NCBI RefSeq assembly: GCF_002161285.1
Contig: NZ_NFHH01000015.1
Span: 1 to 64,000 of the forward strand
DNA: 64,000 bases
DNA from: Blautia sp. An81
GTDB lineage: Bacteria; Bacillota; Clostridia; Lachnospirales; Lachnospiraceae
Direction: 5' to 3'
Part shown: positions 44,798 through 56,484 of the stretch, one piece after another
Numbering within the stretch: position 1 is the stretch's first letter
How the letters are laid out: the number at the start of each line of letters is the position of its first letter
Notes under the pieces: model-generated
Database searches by the model: none
What the model saw: the letters and a program-made list of their open reading frames with translations, nothing else
Told to the model about the DNA's origin: nothing
Made by a program: the position numbers and the translations under genes

Positions 44798-45922
44798 TTA
44801 ATCCAGATAATCTTTCAGTTTTCGGCTGCGGCTGGGATGACGGAGCTTTCTAAGGGCCTTAGCCTCAATCTGGCGGATACGCTCTCTGGTAACATTAAAT
44901 TCTTTTCCTACTTCTTCCAAAGTTCTGGCTCTTCCGTCATCCAGACCGAAACGAAGGCGGAGAACTTTCTGTTCTCTTTCTGTAAGAGTTCCCAACACCT
45001 CTACAAGCTGTTCTTTCAGCAGAGTAAAGGCAGCAGCGTCTGCAGGTACCGGCACATTATCATCCTGGATAAAATCTCCCAGATGGCTGTCTTCTTCTTC
45101 ACCAATAGGTGTTTCCAGTGAAACTGGCTCCTGAGAAATTTTCAGGATTTCTCTGACACGATCCACAGACATATTCATTTCCTCTGCAATTTCTTCCGGC
45201 TGAGGCTCTCTTCCCAACTCCTGAAGAAGCTGTCTGGATACCCGAATCAGTTTGTTGATGGTTTCCACCATATGCACAGGGATACGGATAGTTCTGGCCT
45301 GATCTGCTATGGCTCTGGTAATGGCCTGACGGATCCACCAGGTAGCATAGGTAGAGAATTTATATCCTTTCCGATAATCAAATTTTTCCACAGCTTTGAT
45401 CAGTCCAAGATTTCCCTCCTGAATCAAGTCTAAGAACAGCATACCTCTTCCCACATATCTTTTGGCAATGCTGACTACCAGACGGAGATTAGCCTCTGCC
45501 AGACGTTTTTTGGCACTTTCATCGCCGTTCTCCATTCTTTTGGCCAGGCTGATTTCTTCCTCAGCTGTGAGAAGAGGAACTTTTCCAATTTCTTTCAGAT
45601 ACATACGCACCGGATCTTCAATGCTGACTCCTTCCGGCACAGACAGGTCGATATTTTCCATATCTACCTCGTCCTCTTCACTGAGGTTCATTTCTTCTTC
45701 ATCACTCATGATCAAGTCATCCATATCATTGTCTTGAATCCTCAGCACATCCACGCCATTGGCCTCCAGGTAGTCAAAAACCTTGTCCATATGCTCTGCA
45801 TCCAGAGGAAAATCCTTGAAAAAGTCATTGATTTCCTGGTATTCCAGTACGTTTTTCTTTTTCTTTGCCAGCTCGATAAGCTCTGCCAGTTTCTCGCTGA
45901 ATTTTGCCATGTTCATTTCCAT
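44798..45922 (-). CDS. rpoD: Principal RNA polymerase sigma factor (sigma A)
   Basis: 374 aa. Region 1.1 remnant at the N-terminus, an acidic linker, region 1.2 ([21 protein letters not shown]), region 2 with [60 protein letters not shown], region 3 and region 4 with the [33 protein letters not shown]. Sits between dnaG and trmK as in the conserved macromolecular-synthesis cluster. Confidence 0.97.
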   Translation of the reverse strand: MEMNMAKFSEKLAELIELAKKKKNVLEYQEINDFFKDFPLDAEHMDKVFDYLEANGVDVLRIQDNDMDDLIMSDEEEMNLSEEDEVDMENIDLSVPEGVSIEDPVRMYLKEIGKVPLLTAEEEISLAKRMENGDESAKKRLAEANLRLVVSIAKRYVGRGMLFLDLIQEGNLGLIKAVEKFDYRKGYKFSTYATWWIRQAITRAIADQARTIRIPVHMVETINKLIRVSRQLLQELGREPQPEEIAEEMNMSVDRVREILKISQEPVSLETPIGEEEDSHLGDFIQDDNVPVPADAAAFTLLKEQLVEVLGTLTEREQKVLRLRFGLDDGRARTLEEVGKEFNVTRERIRQIEAKALRKLRHPSRSRKLKDYLD

Positions 45923-45961
45923 AAATGTTCCATCCTCTCAATTCTTAATTATATGGTATCC

Positions 45962-47746
45962 TCAATCAAAGGAAATATGCAGTGTCACTCTGCCTCTTTC
46001 CAGGTCCTCCAGTCTTTTTCTCGCCTCCACAATCTTCTGCAGTCCTGTAAGGTCTGTAGGGGCCAGATGCTGGTTCTGCCATGCAATGCTGTCTCTTTTC
46101 AGTCTGCATACAGTCTCCAGCACCGCCCGTTTGGCCTCCTCCTGACTTTCCAGGTGGAGAGAGGCATGAAACAGGGAGGTTACTTCTCTCTGTTCTTCCG
46201 GGTCAGAAAACTGGTTGAGCAGTTTTGCAGGATTTACCTCCCCCTCTTCATGTTGGGCGAAGACAATCTCTGCCACCTGGTGATATAGGGGGGTAGTAAA
46301 GTCCTCCGGCCCGATGTATCCCGCTATAGTATCAAACATTTTAGGATAGGAGGTCAGCCAGGTAAGCATGAGTTTCTGTGCAGTCTGTCCTCCATCTTCC
46401 TTATTTTCCTTCTTTTTCCTTGGTCCTTCTCTCCGAACAGTATCAGAGGACTTTTGGGGAGCCAGAGCCATATGGTTTACCATTTTCCGCAGATCCTCAA
46501 ATTGGATCTGATAAATTCGGGAAATCGTTTCCATGTAGTTGTTCCGCTCCAGTTCTTCTGGAAATTCCAGGAGCATACCCGCGATTTCTCTGAAGAACTG
46601 CGTCTTTTCCTCAGGGTCTGACAGATTATATTTTTTCTCCAGTACCTTTACCTGGAAAAGGAAATAGTTCATCGCTTCTTCCAGGCGTTTCTCAAAAGCC
46701 TCACGGCCCTCTGCCTTTATAAATTCATCTGGGTCTTTGTAAGGAGCCAGGTTTACCACTCTGGGACGGATTCCTGCCGCTCTCAGAATAGGAATTCCCC
46801 TCAGAGCCGCCTTCTGTCCTGCCTCGTCACTGTCATAGGTAAGCAGAACTTCTTTGGTGTACCGGCTCATCAAACTGGCATGTCCCGATGTTAAAGCCGT
46901 GCCCAGAGAAGCCACCGCATTGGTAAAACCTGCCTGGTGCATAGAAATCACATCCATATACCCCTCACAGATGATCAAATAGGGCTTTCTGGAAGTTCTG
47001 GCTACATTCAGTCCGTACAGGTTCCGGCTTTTATCGAAAATCTTTGTTTCCGGCGAGTTCAGATATTTAGGTTCTCCCTGACCCATAACCCGTCCGCCAA
47101 AGCCAATAACCCGGCTGTTCACATCCATAATGGGAAACATGACCCGGTTCCAGAACCGGTCCTGCATCCCACGGCGTTCATCTATATTAAAAAGTCCGGA
47201 TTCTTTCAGCAGTTCATCTGAATATCCCTGGCCTTTCAGATATTTATACAGGGCTCCGGAATACCGGGGAGAACATCCCAGTCCAAACTTTTTAATAGTC
47301 TCATCGGAAAGCTCTCTCCTTTTCAGGTATTCCATCCCCTGTATTCCCTTTTCACTTTTCAGTTGATAATAATAGAATGCGGCTGCCTTCTTATTGATTT
47401 CCAGAAGTCTGGATTTCAAGTCTGCCGCCCTTCTGGCCTCAGGCGAATACTCTGCCTGTGGCAGACGGACTCCCGCCCGGTCAGCCAGATATTTAACTGC
47501 TTCCACAAAAGTAAAATTTTCGTATTCCATCAAAAAAGTGAATACATTGCCTCCTGCACCGCAGCCAAAACAGTAATACATCTGTTTTCCCGGACTTACG
47601 GAAAAAGAAGGTGATTTCTCGTTATGAAAAGGACAAAGGCCAAAATAGGAGCTGCCCTTTCGCTGGAGCTTCACATATCCGGAGATCACATCTACAATAT
47701 CGTTTTTCATGCGGACTTCTTCAATAACATCATCCGAATAATACAT
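45962..47746 (-). CDS. dnaG: DNA primase
   Basis: 594 aa. CHC2 zinc site C38, H41, C59, C62; catalytic Toprim core with EGYMDVIS and the acidic TYDSDEAGQKA; C-terminal helicase-interacting part. Makes RNA primers at the replication fork. 39 bp upstream of rpoD on the same strand. Confidence 0.97.
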   Translation of the reverse strand: MYYSDDVIEEVRMKNDIVDVISGYVKLQRKGSSYFGLCPFHNEKSPSFSVSPGKQMYYCFGCGAGGNVFTFLMEYENFTFVEAVKYLADRAGVRLPQAEYSPEARRAADLKSRLLEINKKAAAFYYYQLKSEKGIQGMEYLKRRELSDETIKKFGLGCSPRYSGALYKYLKGQGYSDELLKESGLFNIDERRGMQDRFWNRVMFPIMDVNSRVIGFGGRVMGQGEPKYLNSPETKIFDKSRNLYGLNVARTSRKPYLIICEGYMDVISMHQAGFTNAVASLGTALTSGHASLMSRYTKEVLLTYDSDEAGQKAALRGIPILRAAGIRPRVVNLAPYKDPDEFIKAEGREAFEKRLEEAMNYFLFQVKVLEKKYNLSDPEEKTQFFREIAGMLLEFPEELERNNYMETISRIYQIQFEDLRKMVNHMALAPQKSSDTVRREGPRKKKENKEDGGQTAQKLMLTWLTSYPKMFDTIAGYIGPEDFTTPLYHQVAEIVFAQHEEGEVNPAKLLNQFSDPEEQREVTSLFHASLHLESQEEAKRAVLETVCRLKRDSIAWQNQHLAPTDLTGLQKIVEARKRLEDLERGRVTLHISFD

Positions 47747-47764
47747 TTTGATCCCTCTTTTCCA

Positions 47765-48865
47765 CTATCTCTTTACCCGTCCTCTCCATCCTTTCGGAAT
47801 AAAAATATCTTTGAATTTTTCCAGGGAATACTGGTCAGTCATACCTGAAATATAGTCGCAGACCACCCGTTCTTCAGGCTCGCCCTCTTCCATGAGCCAC
47901 TGGTATTCTTCTGACATTTTTTCCGGAAATTTCCTGTAATATGTATATAATTCCTCAATTACGTGTTCTGCCTTTTTTTCCTCGCTTTTCGCCACAGGAT
48001 TCAGATAAACATCCTGAAACATCAGACTTCTAAGATCCCGAAGTCCCTCTTCAATCTCCGGGGACATGGAAATCCTTTCTTTCCCCCTGCTGTGTTCCAC
48101 AATGTCATGGACAAAGGTATTCAGCCGTTCTTTGGTATTCTCTCCCAAAAGCATCCGAAGAGTAATGGGAATATTATCTTCCGAAATAATCCCTGCCCGC
48201 TGAGCATCATCCATATCATGATGTATGTAAGAAATCTTATCACTGTATCGAACAACCTGCCCTTCCAGAGTATGAGGCTTTCCGCTGGTCCTGTGGTTAA
48301 TGATCCCGTCCCGTACCTCCCAGGTCAGGTTCAGTCCTCTCCCACTTTTTTCCAGTCTTTCCACTACCCTGAGGCTTTGGCTGACGTGGGAAAAACCCAG
48401 AGGGCAGACCCGATCCAATACCTTTTCACCGGCGTGCCCAAAAGGCGTATGCCCAAGGTCGTGGCCAAGAGCAATGGCCTCTACCAGATCCACATTCAGA
48501 TACAGAGCCTTTGCAATCGTCCTGGCAATCTGCGAAACTTCCAGAGTATGTGTCAGCCGGTTCCGATAGTGATCTCCCTGGGCCGCCAGAAAGACCTGAG
48601 TCTTATCTTTCATTCTCCGGAAAGATTTGCTGTGGAGTATCCGGTCACGATCTCTTTGATAAGCGGTCCGAATATCACATTCTGTCTCCTCCTTGTCTCT
48701 TCCCCGGGAATTCACGCTGCAGGCAGCGTAAGGGCTGAGAAATTCCAACTCTTTAGCTTCCATTTCTTCACGAATATTCATCCACAGGTCACCGTCCTCT
48801 CTCGAGTCATATCCTCTGATAATTATATTACCGTTTTCCCGCAGATTTCCTTCTTTTCTTTTCAA
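47765..48865 (-). CDS. dGTPase-like HD deoxynucleotide triphosphohydrolase
   Basis: 366 aa. HD-domain motifs in order: NRLTHTLEVSQIARTIAKAL, ALGHDLGHTPFGHAGE (HD pair) and DKISYIHHDMDDA. Matches the Clostridial dGTPase family placed before dnaG. Cleaves dNTP to nucleoside and triphosphate; substrate preference not deducible. Start at 48865 (MKRKEGNLRENG) is plausible; MWMNIREEMEAKEL-type internal starts are also possible. Confidence 0.9.
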   Translation of the reverse strand: MKRKEGNLRENGNIIIRGYDSREDGDLWMNIREEMEAKELEFLSPYAACSVNSRGRDKEETECDIRTAYQRDRDRILHSKSFRRMKDKTQVFLAAQGDHYRNRLTHTLEVSQIARTIAKALYLNVDLVEAIALGHDLGHTPFGHAGEKVLDRVCPLGFSHVSQSLRVVERLEKSGRGLNLTWEVRDGIINHRTSGKPHTLEGQVVRYSDKISYIHHDMDDAQRAGIISEDNIPITLRMLLGENTKERLNTFVHDIVEHSRGKERISMSPEIEEGLRDLRSLMFQDVYLNPVAKSEEKKAEHVIEELYTYYRKFPEKMSEEYQWLMEEGEPEERVVCDYISGMTDQYSLEKFKDIFIPKGWRGRVKR

Positions 48866-48898
48866 AAAGTTCCAACAAATGTGGATTTCTGATTTTTC

Positions 48899-49735
48899 TC
48901 ACGATTCTTTCCATGCACTGCGCAGGAAGTTGATTTCTGCTGCATAACCGCTAAGGTCATTTGGAGTCTCCAGATAAAAAGGAAGATTTCTAAGGGCTGG
49001 ATGGTTGATAATCCTGACCATAGCTTCTTTTCCGATTTTTCCTTCACCTATTCTGGCATGACGGTCCTTATGGCTCCCCAGTCCGTACATACTGTCGTTT
49101 AAATGGATGGCCTTAAGCCGTGTAAGGCCGATTACTTTGTCGAATTCATCCAGAACTCCTTCCAGATTATTTACAATGTCGTAGCCTCCATCATAGACAT
49201 GGCAGGTATCCAGGCATACCCCCATTTTTTCCTGTAGCTCTACCCGGTCCAGGATCTCCCGAATCTCTTGAAAGTTTCTCCCGATTTCACTGCCCTTTCC
49301 TGCCATGGTCTCCAGAAGCACCGTAGTGCTCTGCTCAGGACAGAGAATCTGATTCAGCATATCCGCAATCAGCTGGATTCCCTTTTCGGCCCCCTGTTTC
49401 ACATGGCTTCCCGGATGAAAGTTATAGCAGTTTCCAGGGGTATATTCCATTCTCTTCAGATCATCTGTCATTGTAAGGTAAGCAAATTCCCGGACCTTCT
49501 CATCCGGTGAACAGGCATTCAGGGTATAAGGAGCGTGGGCCAGTATCTTCTGGATTCCCAGTTCAGAAGCTTTTGCATGAAAAGCCTTCACATCTTCCGG
49601 ATCAATTGTCTTAGCCTTTCCTCCTCTGGGATTTCTGGTGAAAAACTGAAAAGTATTGGCCTGTATTTTTTCTGCATCCTCTGCCATAGCTCTGTATCCT
49701 TTGGCAGAGGATAAATGACAGCCTATAGTCAGCAT
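48899..49735 (-). CDS. nfo: Deoxyribonuclease IV (AP endonuclease)
   Basis: 278 aa. Xylose-isomerase-like barrel enzyme of base-excision repair with three zinc ions: [41 protein letters not shown] and [10 protein letters not shown] motifs all present. Normal length. Start [13 protein letters not shown] with GGAGGAATCA upstream. Confidence 0.95.
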   Translation of the reverse strand: MLTIGCHLSSAKGYRAMAEDAEKIQANTFQFFTRNPRGGKAKTIDPEDVKAFHAKASELGIQKILAHAPYTLNACSPDEKVREFAYLTMTDDLKRMEYTPGNCYNFHPGSHVKQGAEKGIQLIADMLNQILCPEQSTTVLLETMAGKGSEIGRNFQEIREILDRVELQEKMGVCLDTCHVYDGGYDIVNNLEGVLDEFDKVIGLTRLKAIHLNDSMYGLGSHKDRHARIGEGKIGKEAMVRIINHPALRNLPFYLETPNDLSGYAAEINFLRSAWKES

Positions 49736-49775
49736 CCTGATTCCTCCTTTGTTTCGGCAATATCTGTGAATAAAT

Positions 49776-49833
49776 AAAGAGCTAATGCAAAAGCAAGACT
49801 ACAAAATTGTTTCTGCTCTTGTATTAACTCTTT
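49776..49833. repeat. Imperfect inverted repeat between tRNA-Leu and nfo
   Basis: About 20-bp arms (AAAGAGCTAATGCAAAAGCA at 49776-49795 and its near reverse complement at 49814-49833, three mismatches) around an AT-rich loop. No gene in 49736-49935 otherwise; could be a transcript-end structure or a small-RNA fold. Confidence 0.4.
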
Positions 49834-49935
49834 AGCTACATATACAAGATTTCCTCCTATATATTTTTAAGTTTAAATTTGTAACGGATTACTCTGTTGA
49901 TTACTTTTTTGATCACCTTATATTTATACATAAGA

Positions 49936-49962
49936 AAAATCCCCTTAAAAATAAGGGGATTT
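49936..49962 (-). terminator. Terminator of tRNA-Leu
   Basis: Stem AAATCCCCTTA / TAAGGGGATTT with a 4-nt loop and, on the minus strand, TTTTTC after it. Six bases beyond the tRNA 3' end. Confidence 0.8.
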
Positions 49963-49967
49963 CTTAC

Positions 49968-50051
49968 TGCGGGAGATGGGACTTGAACCCACACGAGCAT
50001 ACACCCACAAGATCCTTAGTCTTGCCTGTCTGCCAATTCCAGCACTCCCGC
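49968..50051 (-). tRNA. tRNA-Leu (anticodon AAG)
   Basis: 84 nt, class II tRNA with long variable arm. Acceptor GCGGGAG pairs with CTCCCGC; D-arm CTG/CAG; anticodon stem CAAGA/TCTTG with loop CTAAGGA, giving AAG (reads CUU); T-arm with GTTCAAGTC. CCA is not encoded; the 3' base is the discriminator A. Confidence 0.93.
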
Positions 50052-50148
50052 TTGTCTGTCGTTTTCAGCACTCCTCAGCGACAAGTGAAAGTATAGCAGA
50101 GATTTTTGGATTCGTCAATACTTTTTTCAAAAAAATTTTTTTAATTTT

Positions 50149-51018
50149 TTAAACTTTCCGGAATTTTTCCCGAATAAGGCATTCTCCTCTTAAAAGACGT
50201 TCCTTTAAATCCTCTTTGTCTCCCAGGATTTCCTTGAAACAGGCCCACTCATCCAGGATTCCCTGCCCATGGGGAACCAGATAGGCGCCTGCATCACTGC
50301 CCAGGGCAAGTTCCACCCCTGCCTCATAACCTTTTCTTATATTCGTCTTTCCCTTTTCCCAGATCTGTAAAAGAACCTGGTCGGAAAAACGACCTTTTCC
50401 AATGAGATTTTTCACTACAGTGATCGTGGGGACCCAGATTGTTCCCTGCTCTGCCATGATCTTCACAGCCTCTTCGTCTGCATAATTGCCATGTTCAATG
50501 CTGTCTACGCCTGCCATGGCCGCTTCTTTTACGGCCTTTGCCCCATTAGTATGGGACATGACCGAGAATCCCTCTTCGTGGGCAATATGGACCATTTCTC
50601 TGACTTCCTCAAAAGAAAGAGCGGTGCCTGTTATAGAACCATCTGTATCAAAGTCCATGATACCAGTGGTCATGATCTTAATGAAATCACCACCCTCTCT
50701 CTTAACCTCTCTGACCAGAGCCGTATATTCTTTCATGGTTTCGAAAGCCCTGCCTACGATTCCCCCATAATGCCCTTTCTTATGGATTGCAAAAACAGGA
50801 GTTCTGTAATCAATCCCATACTCTGGGGCGATTTCTCTGGCTCTTTGAGAGACGCGGAGATAATCTCCGCCGTCTCTCACAAAAGACACATTTTTTTCCT
50901 GATAGGCTTTTAGATGCTCTCTGATCAGTTTTTCATCAGGAGCCTTTTCATGGTCTTTCACTGCCTGACGATAGTCCAGAGCATTCATAAATATATGTGC
51001 ATGGTTTTCTCCAAACAT
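50149..51018 (-). CDS. Amidohydrolase-superfamily protein
   Basis: 289 aa from the ATG at 51018 (MFGENHAHIFMN), chosen because GAAGGTGA lies upstream and the metal H-x-H is at the N-terminus as in short family members; the frame stays open to 51225 without a ribosome site. Metal ligands follow in order: HAH, the lysine in GGDFIKIMTTG, the histidine of MSHTNG, SIEHGNY and the aspartate of LGSDAGAY. Resembles imidazolonepropionase/prolidase-type amidohydrolases; substrate unknown. Confidence 0.8.
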   Translation of the reverse strand: MFGENHAHIFMNALDYRQAVKDHEKAPDEKLIREHLKAYQEKNVSFVRDGGDYLRVSQRAREIAPEYGIDYRTPVFAIHKKGHYGGIVGRAFETMKEYTALVREVKREGGDFIKIMTTGIMDFDTDGSITGTALSFEEVREMVHIAHEEGFSVMSHTNGAKAVKEAAMAGVDSIEHGNYADEEAVKIMAEQGTIWVPTITVVKNLIGKGRFSDQVLLQIWEKGKTNIRKGYEAGVELALGSDAGAYLVPHGQGILDEWACFKEILGDKEDLKERLLRGECLIREKFRKV

Positions 51019-51275
51019 CTTTGTGTCACCTTCTGTATTTCTGTTATCTCCTTCCGGCGGAAAGAAAAATTTCATAATATCCCGGTTCCAGAAGGAGCTT
51101 TCCTGTTCTTTCCAGACTGGGGTTCCGTCTGCCGTTGAGATATGCTTTTTTCCCGGAATAGGGAAGGATAAATCTGGCTTTGGCATCAAAAGGAACTCAG
51201 GAAAAGACCGGATATTCACACTCATATCCCAAGGGATTTTTCAGATGGTTTACTCTCATATTTCTGATCTTCATA

Positions 51276-53843
<2,568 letters not shown>

Positions 53844-53905
53844 CAACGACATACAAACACAATACATAGTATATAATTACAGGAGGATGATACAATATAT
53901 GCGCT

Positions 53906-53936
53906 CCCCGGCCAATAGCCGGGGAAATTTTTTATT
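53906..53936 (+). terminator. Terminator at the prophage edge
   Basis: CCCCGGC (53906-53912), loop CAATA, GCCGGGG (53918-53924), then AAATTTTTTATT. Best on the plus strand; also just beyond the amidase stop on the minus strand. Upstream, TATAAT and AGGAGG occur near 53870-53886 without a credible gene. Confidence 0.7.
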
Positions 53937-55074
53937 GTTGGTTGAGCCACTCCTGAAATTTTCTGATACATACAGAGGGATTACTGAAGCTTCCGTCCTG
54001 AGTGCATCCTAACCATTTCTGCATAGCTTTGATTGTACCTGGTCCGATATACCCGTCTGCTGCTACTCCCACTTTATTTTGAATAGCTTTGATTAGAGCT
54101 GATCCACCTTTTTTAGTGCTTTCCCACTGGAAGCTTCCGACTACACCGGTGCAAATACCTTTATAGCAGGATAACTGGTTTGAAACAATTCCGTCCGATC
54201 CGGTTCCAAATACTGCCTGAGCCTTCTTAGTTGTTGCTGTTCCCCACAGGCCGTCTACCGTAATTTTCCCAGAAGAACTTGCTGGCTTATTCTGGCTTCC
54301 TGTAAGATCACCCTTACCTCTAATGTCTCCCTTATTACACCAAGCAAATCCATCTCCTAAAAGGAATGGATTATGTGTACCGGGAAGGATTTTAGTAATC
54401 TGTTTATAAACCCAATTCTTTGGTGCAATGGCTTTTGAGATGGGGTCTGTGCTGGAAGCGTAGTATGTAGATACAGTAACCCAATCTCCAACAGAATATC
54501 CATCAAGGGACTGAGTTATATCCTGTGAATTATCTGCATTTCCGGATCCTACACTGTCCGCTGTACCTCCGGACAGGATTTTATTTACCTGCTCAGCGAT
54601 CCAGGGGAATTTACTTTCCAGATATGCTCCCGGACAGTCTGTTGCGGCGAACCATTTGTGCATTGTCAGATTACCATTTGTGTCCCCAGTGTAATTCAAA
54701 CGTGCAATACCATTTCTTCGACAGATATCTGCACACAGTTCAACCAACTTATTCATGGCCTTTTCGGAGCAGCCCCAACCTGGTGCCCCAGCATTGTCGG
54801 CTACTTCTATGGTCACAGCCCGGTGATCATTGGCGCCGCTAGAGCTACACCAAGAACGGTCCTTTTCTTCTACATACATACCCACTCTTCCTTCGCTGTC
54901 GATTCCATAATTACTGCTGGCCTGTCTGGAAGATGGTGCAAACACATTACCGCAGGATTCTACGCTAAGGTTTCCGGCCATGTGATGGATAGTAATCCTG
55001 TCGATCTTCTGGTTTCTTGGGCTTGTCCTGTTTGGTGAAATTCTTGTATAGTTTACTAATGCACTGTTACTCAT
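53932..55074 (-). CDS. Phage endolysin: N-acetylmuramoyl-L-alanine amidase
   Basis: 380 aa from the ATG at 55074 (MSNSALVNYTRISPN), which has AAAGGAG upstream. Amidase_2 domain in the first ~165 residues: zinc ligands in ITIHHMAG and LTMHKWFAATDCPG, substrate wall in SNYGIDSEGRVGMYV and VTIEVAD. A linker and an SH3-like part (GYSVGDWVTVSTYYAS) follow, then two peptidoglycan-binding-like segments, the last DGYIGPGTIKAMQKWLG. Cuts the host wall at lysis. Last gene of the minus-strand lysis module. Confidence 0.9.
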   Translation of the reverse strand: MSNSALVNYTRISPNRTSPRNQKIDRITIHHMAGNLSVESCGNVFAPSSRQASSNYGIDSEGRVGMYVEEKDRSWCSSSGANDHRAVTIEVADNAGAPGWGCSEKAMNKLVELCADICRRNGIARLNYTGDTNGNLTMHKWFAATDCPGAYLESKFPWIAEQVNKILSGGTADSVGSGNADNSQDITQSLDGYSVGDWVTVSTYYASSTDPISKAIAPKNWVYKQITKILPGTHNPFLLGDGFAWCNKGDIRGKGDLTGSQNKPASSSGKITVDGLWGTATTKKAQAVFGTGSDGIVSNQLSCYKGICTGVVGSFQWESTKKGGSALIKAIQNKVGVAADGYIGPGTIKAMQKWLGCTQDGSFSNPSVCIRKFQEWLNQQ

Positions 55075-55134
55075 AATTTTCTCCTTTCTATCAGCCACAT
55101 ATGGCTGTGTCATACCAACAATAAAAGGGCGATA

Positions 55135-55374
55135 TTACTCGCCCTCTGATTCATCAGGTACCTCTGGGATACCCGCAATAGATGTTAAAATACTTACTAC
55201 TCCGGCCAGGATAGAGGCAGAGATCACATACTTCCAATCTACCTGCCCCATAGCCGCCGCAGTACCGATTCCAGCAATAGCTGCCTGAGCCACTGTTTTC
55301 CCGGCTCGGATTGCTGCCTTTTTAATCCATTTCTGCGTATTCACAGATACCTTAAATACACAATTTTTAAACAC
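55135..55374 (-). CDS. Phage holin (r1t/phi-LC3-like)
   Basis: 79 aa with GTG start after GGGAGAGGATAAT. Two hydrophobic helices (VAQAAIAGIGTAAAM and YVISASILAGVVSILTSIAGI) and an acidic end PDESEGE are typical of small class II holins. Lies between the XhlA-like gene and the amidase. Confidence 0.82.
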   Translation of the reverse strand: MFKNCVFKVSVNTQKWIKKAAIRAGKTVAQAAIAGIGTAAAMGQVDWKYVISASILAGVVSILTSIAGIPEVPDESEGE

Positions 55375-55387
55375 ATTATCCTCTCCC

Positions 55388-55672
55388 TTACTTTAAAATA
55401 AATGTCACGAATGCTCCGGCTGCCGCACCAATTAGCCCAGTTATAAGAGAATCCCAGCGCCTTACTGGTGCCTTCTCCAGGTCACTAACCTTTAACGTAA
55501 GCTGAGTAAGATTTTTGTTCATAAATCCCACTTCTTTTGTAAGTCCCACCATTTCCTGGGCAAGCTGGTGTACCACTCTTACGATATCCTCCACCTCATC
55601 CATTCGATGTTTTAAAGAACCTATTTCTTTTTTCTGTTCAGCCAGGGCGATCCTGATATCTTCGTCCGACAT
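55388..55672 (-). CDS. XhlA/haemolysin-like phage lysis-associated protein
   Basis: 94 aa: coiled coil (IALAEQKKEIGSLKHRMDEVEDIVRVVHQLAQEM), a second heptad part and one C-terminal membrane helix (SLITGLIGAAAGAFVTFIL). This shape is that of XhlA-type membrane-attached proteins next to holins. Confidence 0.75.
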   Translation of the reverse strand: MSDEDIRIALAEQKKEIGSLKHRMDEVEDIVRVVHQLAQEMVGLTKEVGFMNKNLTQLTLKVSDLEKAPVRRWDSLITGLIGAAAGAFVTFILK

Positions 55673-55687
55673 ACTTTTTCCCCTTCA

Positions 55688-55783
55688 CTATAATAATTCT
55701 TCTACCTCTTCCTTTAAGGATTCCGGTACCTGATCCAGCTCCAGGCACCCCATCTTGATTCTCATTGCTAAAAACGCTGCCAT
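55688..55783 (-). CDS. XkdX-like small phage protein
   Basis: 31 aa, MAAFLAMRIKMGCLELDQVP then SLKEEVEELL, with AGGTGA upstream. Small size, the repeated M-K/G-hydrophobic pattern and place between the tail gene and XhlA fit the XkdX family. Starts just inside the 3' end of the previous gene's region (ATG 3 bp before its TGA on this strand). Confidence 0.7.
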   Translation of the reverse strand: MAAFLAMRIKMGCLELDQVPESLKEEVEELL

Positions 55784-55785
55784 TA

Positions 55786-56154
55786 TCATTCACCTCCCAT
55801 TGTGCTTAAAATCATCTCCTGGAGAGCGCCCTCTGTTACATCGGCTCTTCCTTCCAGGGAATCTACTCTCTTTTCCAGTTCTGTCTTCTCACGGATGCCA
55901 AAAGTAGCCTCTACCTTTCCACCCACAAGATCAACAGCGCTGAACAACGGAGATTCCAGCTTCATTCCTGTATATTCCCCAGTCACAGAATCATCTGTAG
56001 AGAATTTGACAGATTCCAGATTTCCTTCTTTGGTCAGTGCCGCAGCCACCGTACCAAGGGCAGTAAAGTCGTCCACAACTGTCGTTGCAGATCCGATAGC
56101 TGCACCTTCTTTGATTGCCAGTTCCGTTTTGTCCGCTAAAATCATTTTATCCAT
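55786..56154 (-). CDS. Phage tail-accessory protein, unknown
   Basis: 122 aa from the ATG at 56154 (MDKMILADKTELAIKEGAAIG) with AAAGGAGG upstream. The body resembles small phage proteins placed before XkdX (LADKTEL...AIGSATTVVDDF) and ends in a coiled segment (ELEKRVDSLEGRADVTEGALQEMILSTMG). Function unknown. Confidence 0.65.
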   Translation of the reverse strand: MDKMILADKTELAIKEGAAIGSATTVVDDFTALGTVAAALTKEGNLESVKFSTDDSVTGEYTGMKLESPLFSAVDLVGGKVEATFGIREKTELEKRVDSLEGRADVTEGALQEMILSTMGGE

Positions 56155-56199
56155 AGCGAAACCTCCTTTGAATTTAATTTTATGCAAAAGTGCATATCA

Positions 56200-56223
56200 A
56201 AAGGCGCCCTTATGGACGCCTTT
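56200..56223. terminator. Hairpin between recombinase region and lysis genes
   Basis: AAAGGCG / CGCCTTT arms around a 10-nt loop; TTTT follows on the minus strand. Possible terminator or processing site. Confidence 0.45.
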
Positions 56224-56240
56224 AAATACACATTTTCACT

Positions 56241-56431
56241 CTGCTAAACCTCACTTTTACGCCGGAATCAGCCATAATTTACTCAAAATAGGGGTCCAAT
56301 TCCCGGAAAAATTGCTTCCGGCGCTGCGGATCCGGGAGAGAAAAATATACTTTCGCTGCATTTTCGCAGCGCATAATACTCCAAATCCAGAAAAATCCGG
56401 CCGGATCAACTACGAAAGTGAGGTTTAGCAG
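56241..56431. repeat. 17-bp perfect inverted repeat enclosing 157 bp upstream of recombinase
   Basis: CTGCTAAACCTCACTTT at 56241-56257 and its exact reverse complement at 56415-56431. The inside (56258-56414) is rich in secondary dyads, for example GCTGC-ATTTTC-GCAGC and CCGGAA-AAATTGC-TTCCGG, and holds no gene. The right arm ends 54 bp before the recombinase ATG. May be an invertible control element or a recombinase-binding region. The arm begins TGCTAAA, as do several shufflon sites read on the same strand. Confidence 0.6.
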
Positions 56432-56484
56432 TGTACGTCTCTATTCTTTTCCTGTATCCTTAAAAGAAAAAGGAGAAAGTAATT

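Noticed and set aside
53870-53960. Small gene starting at 53899 with AGGAGG upstream
   Set aside because: Its frame runs through a terminator stem and antisense into the amidase gene, with no recognisable product.
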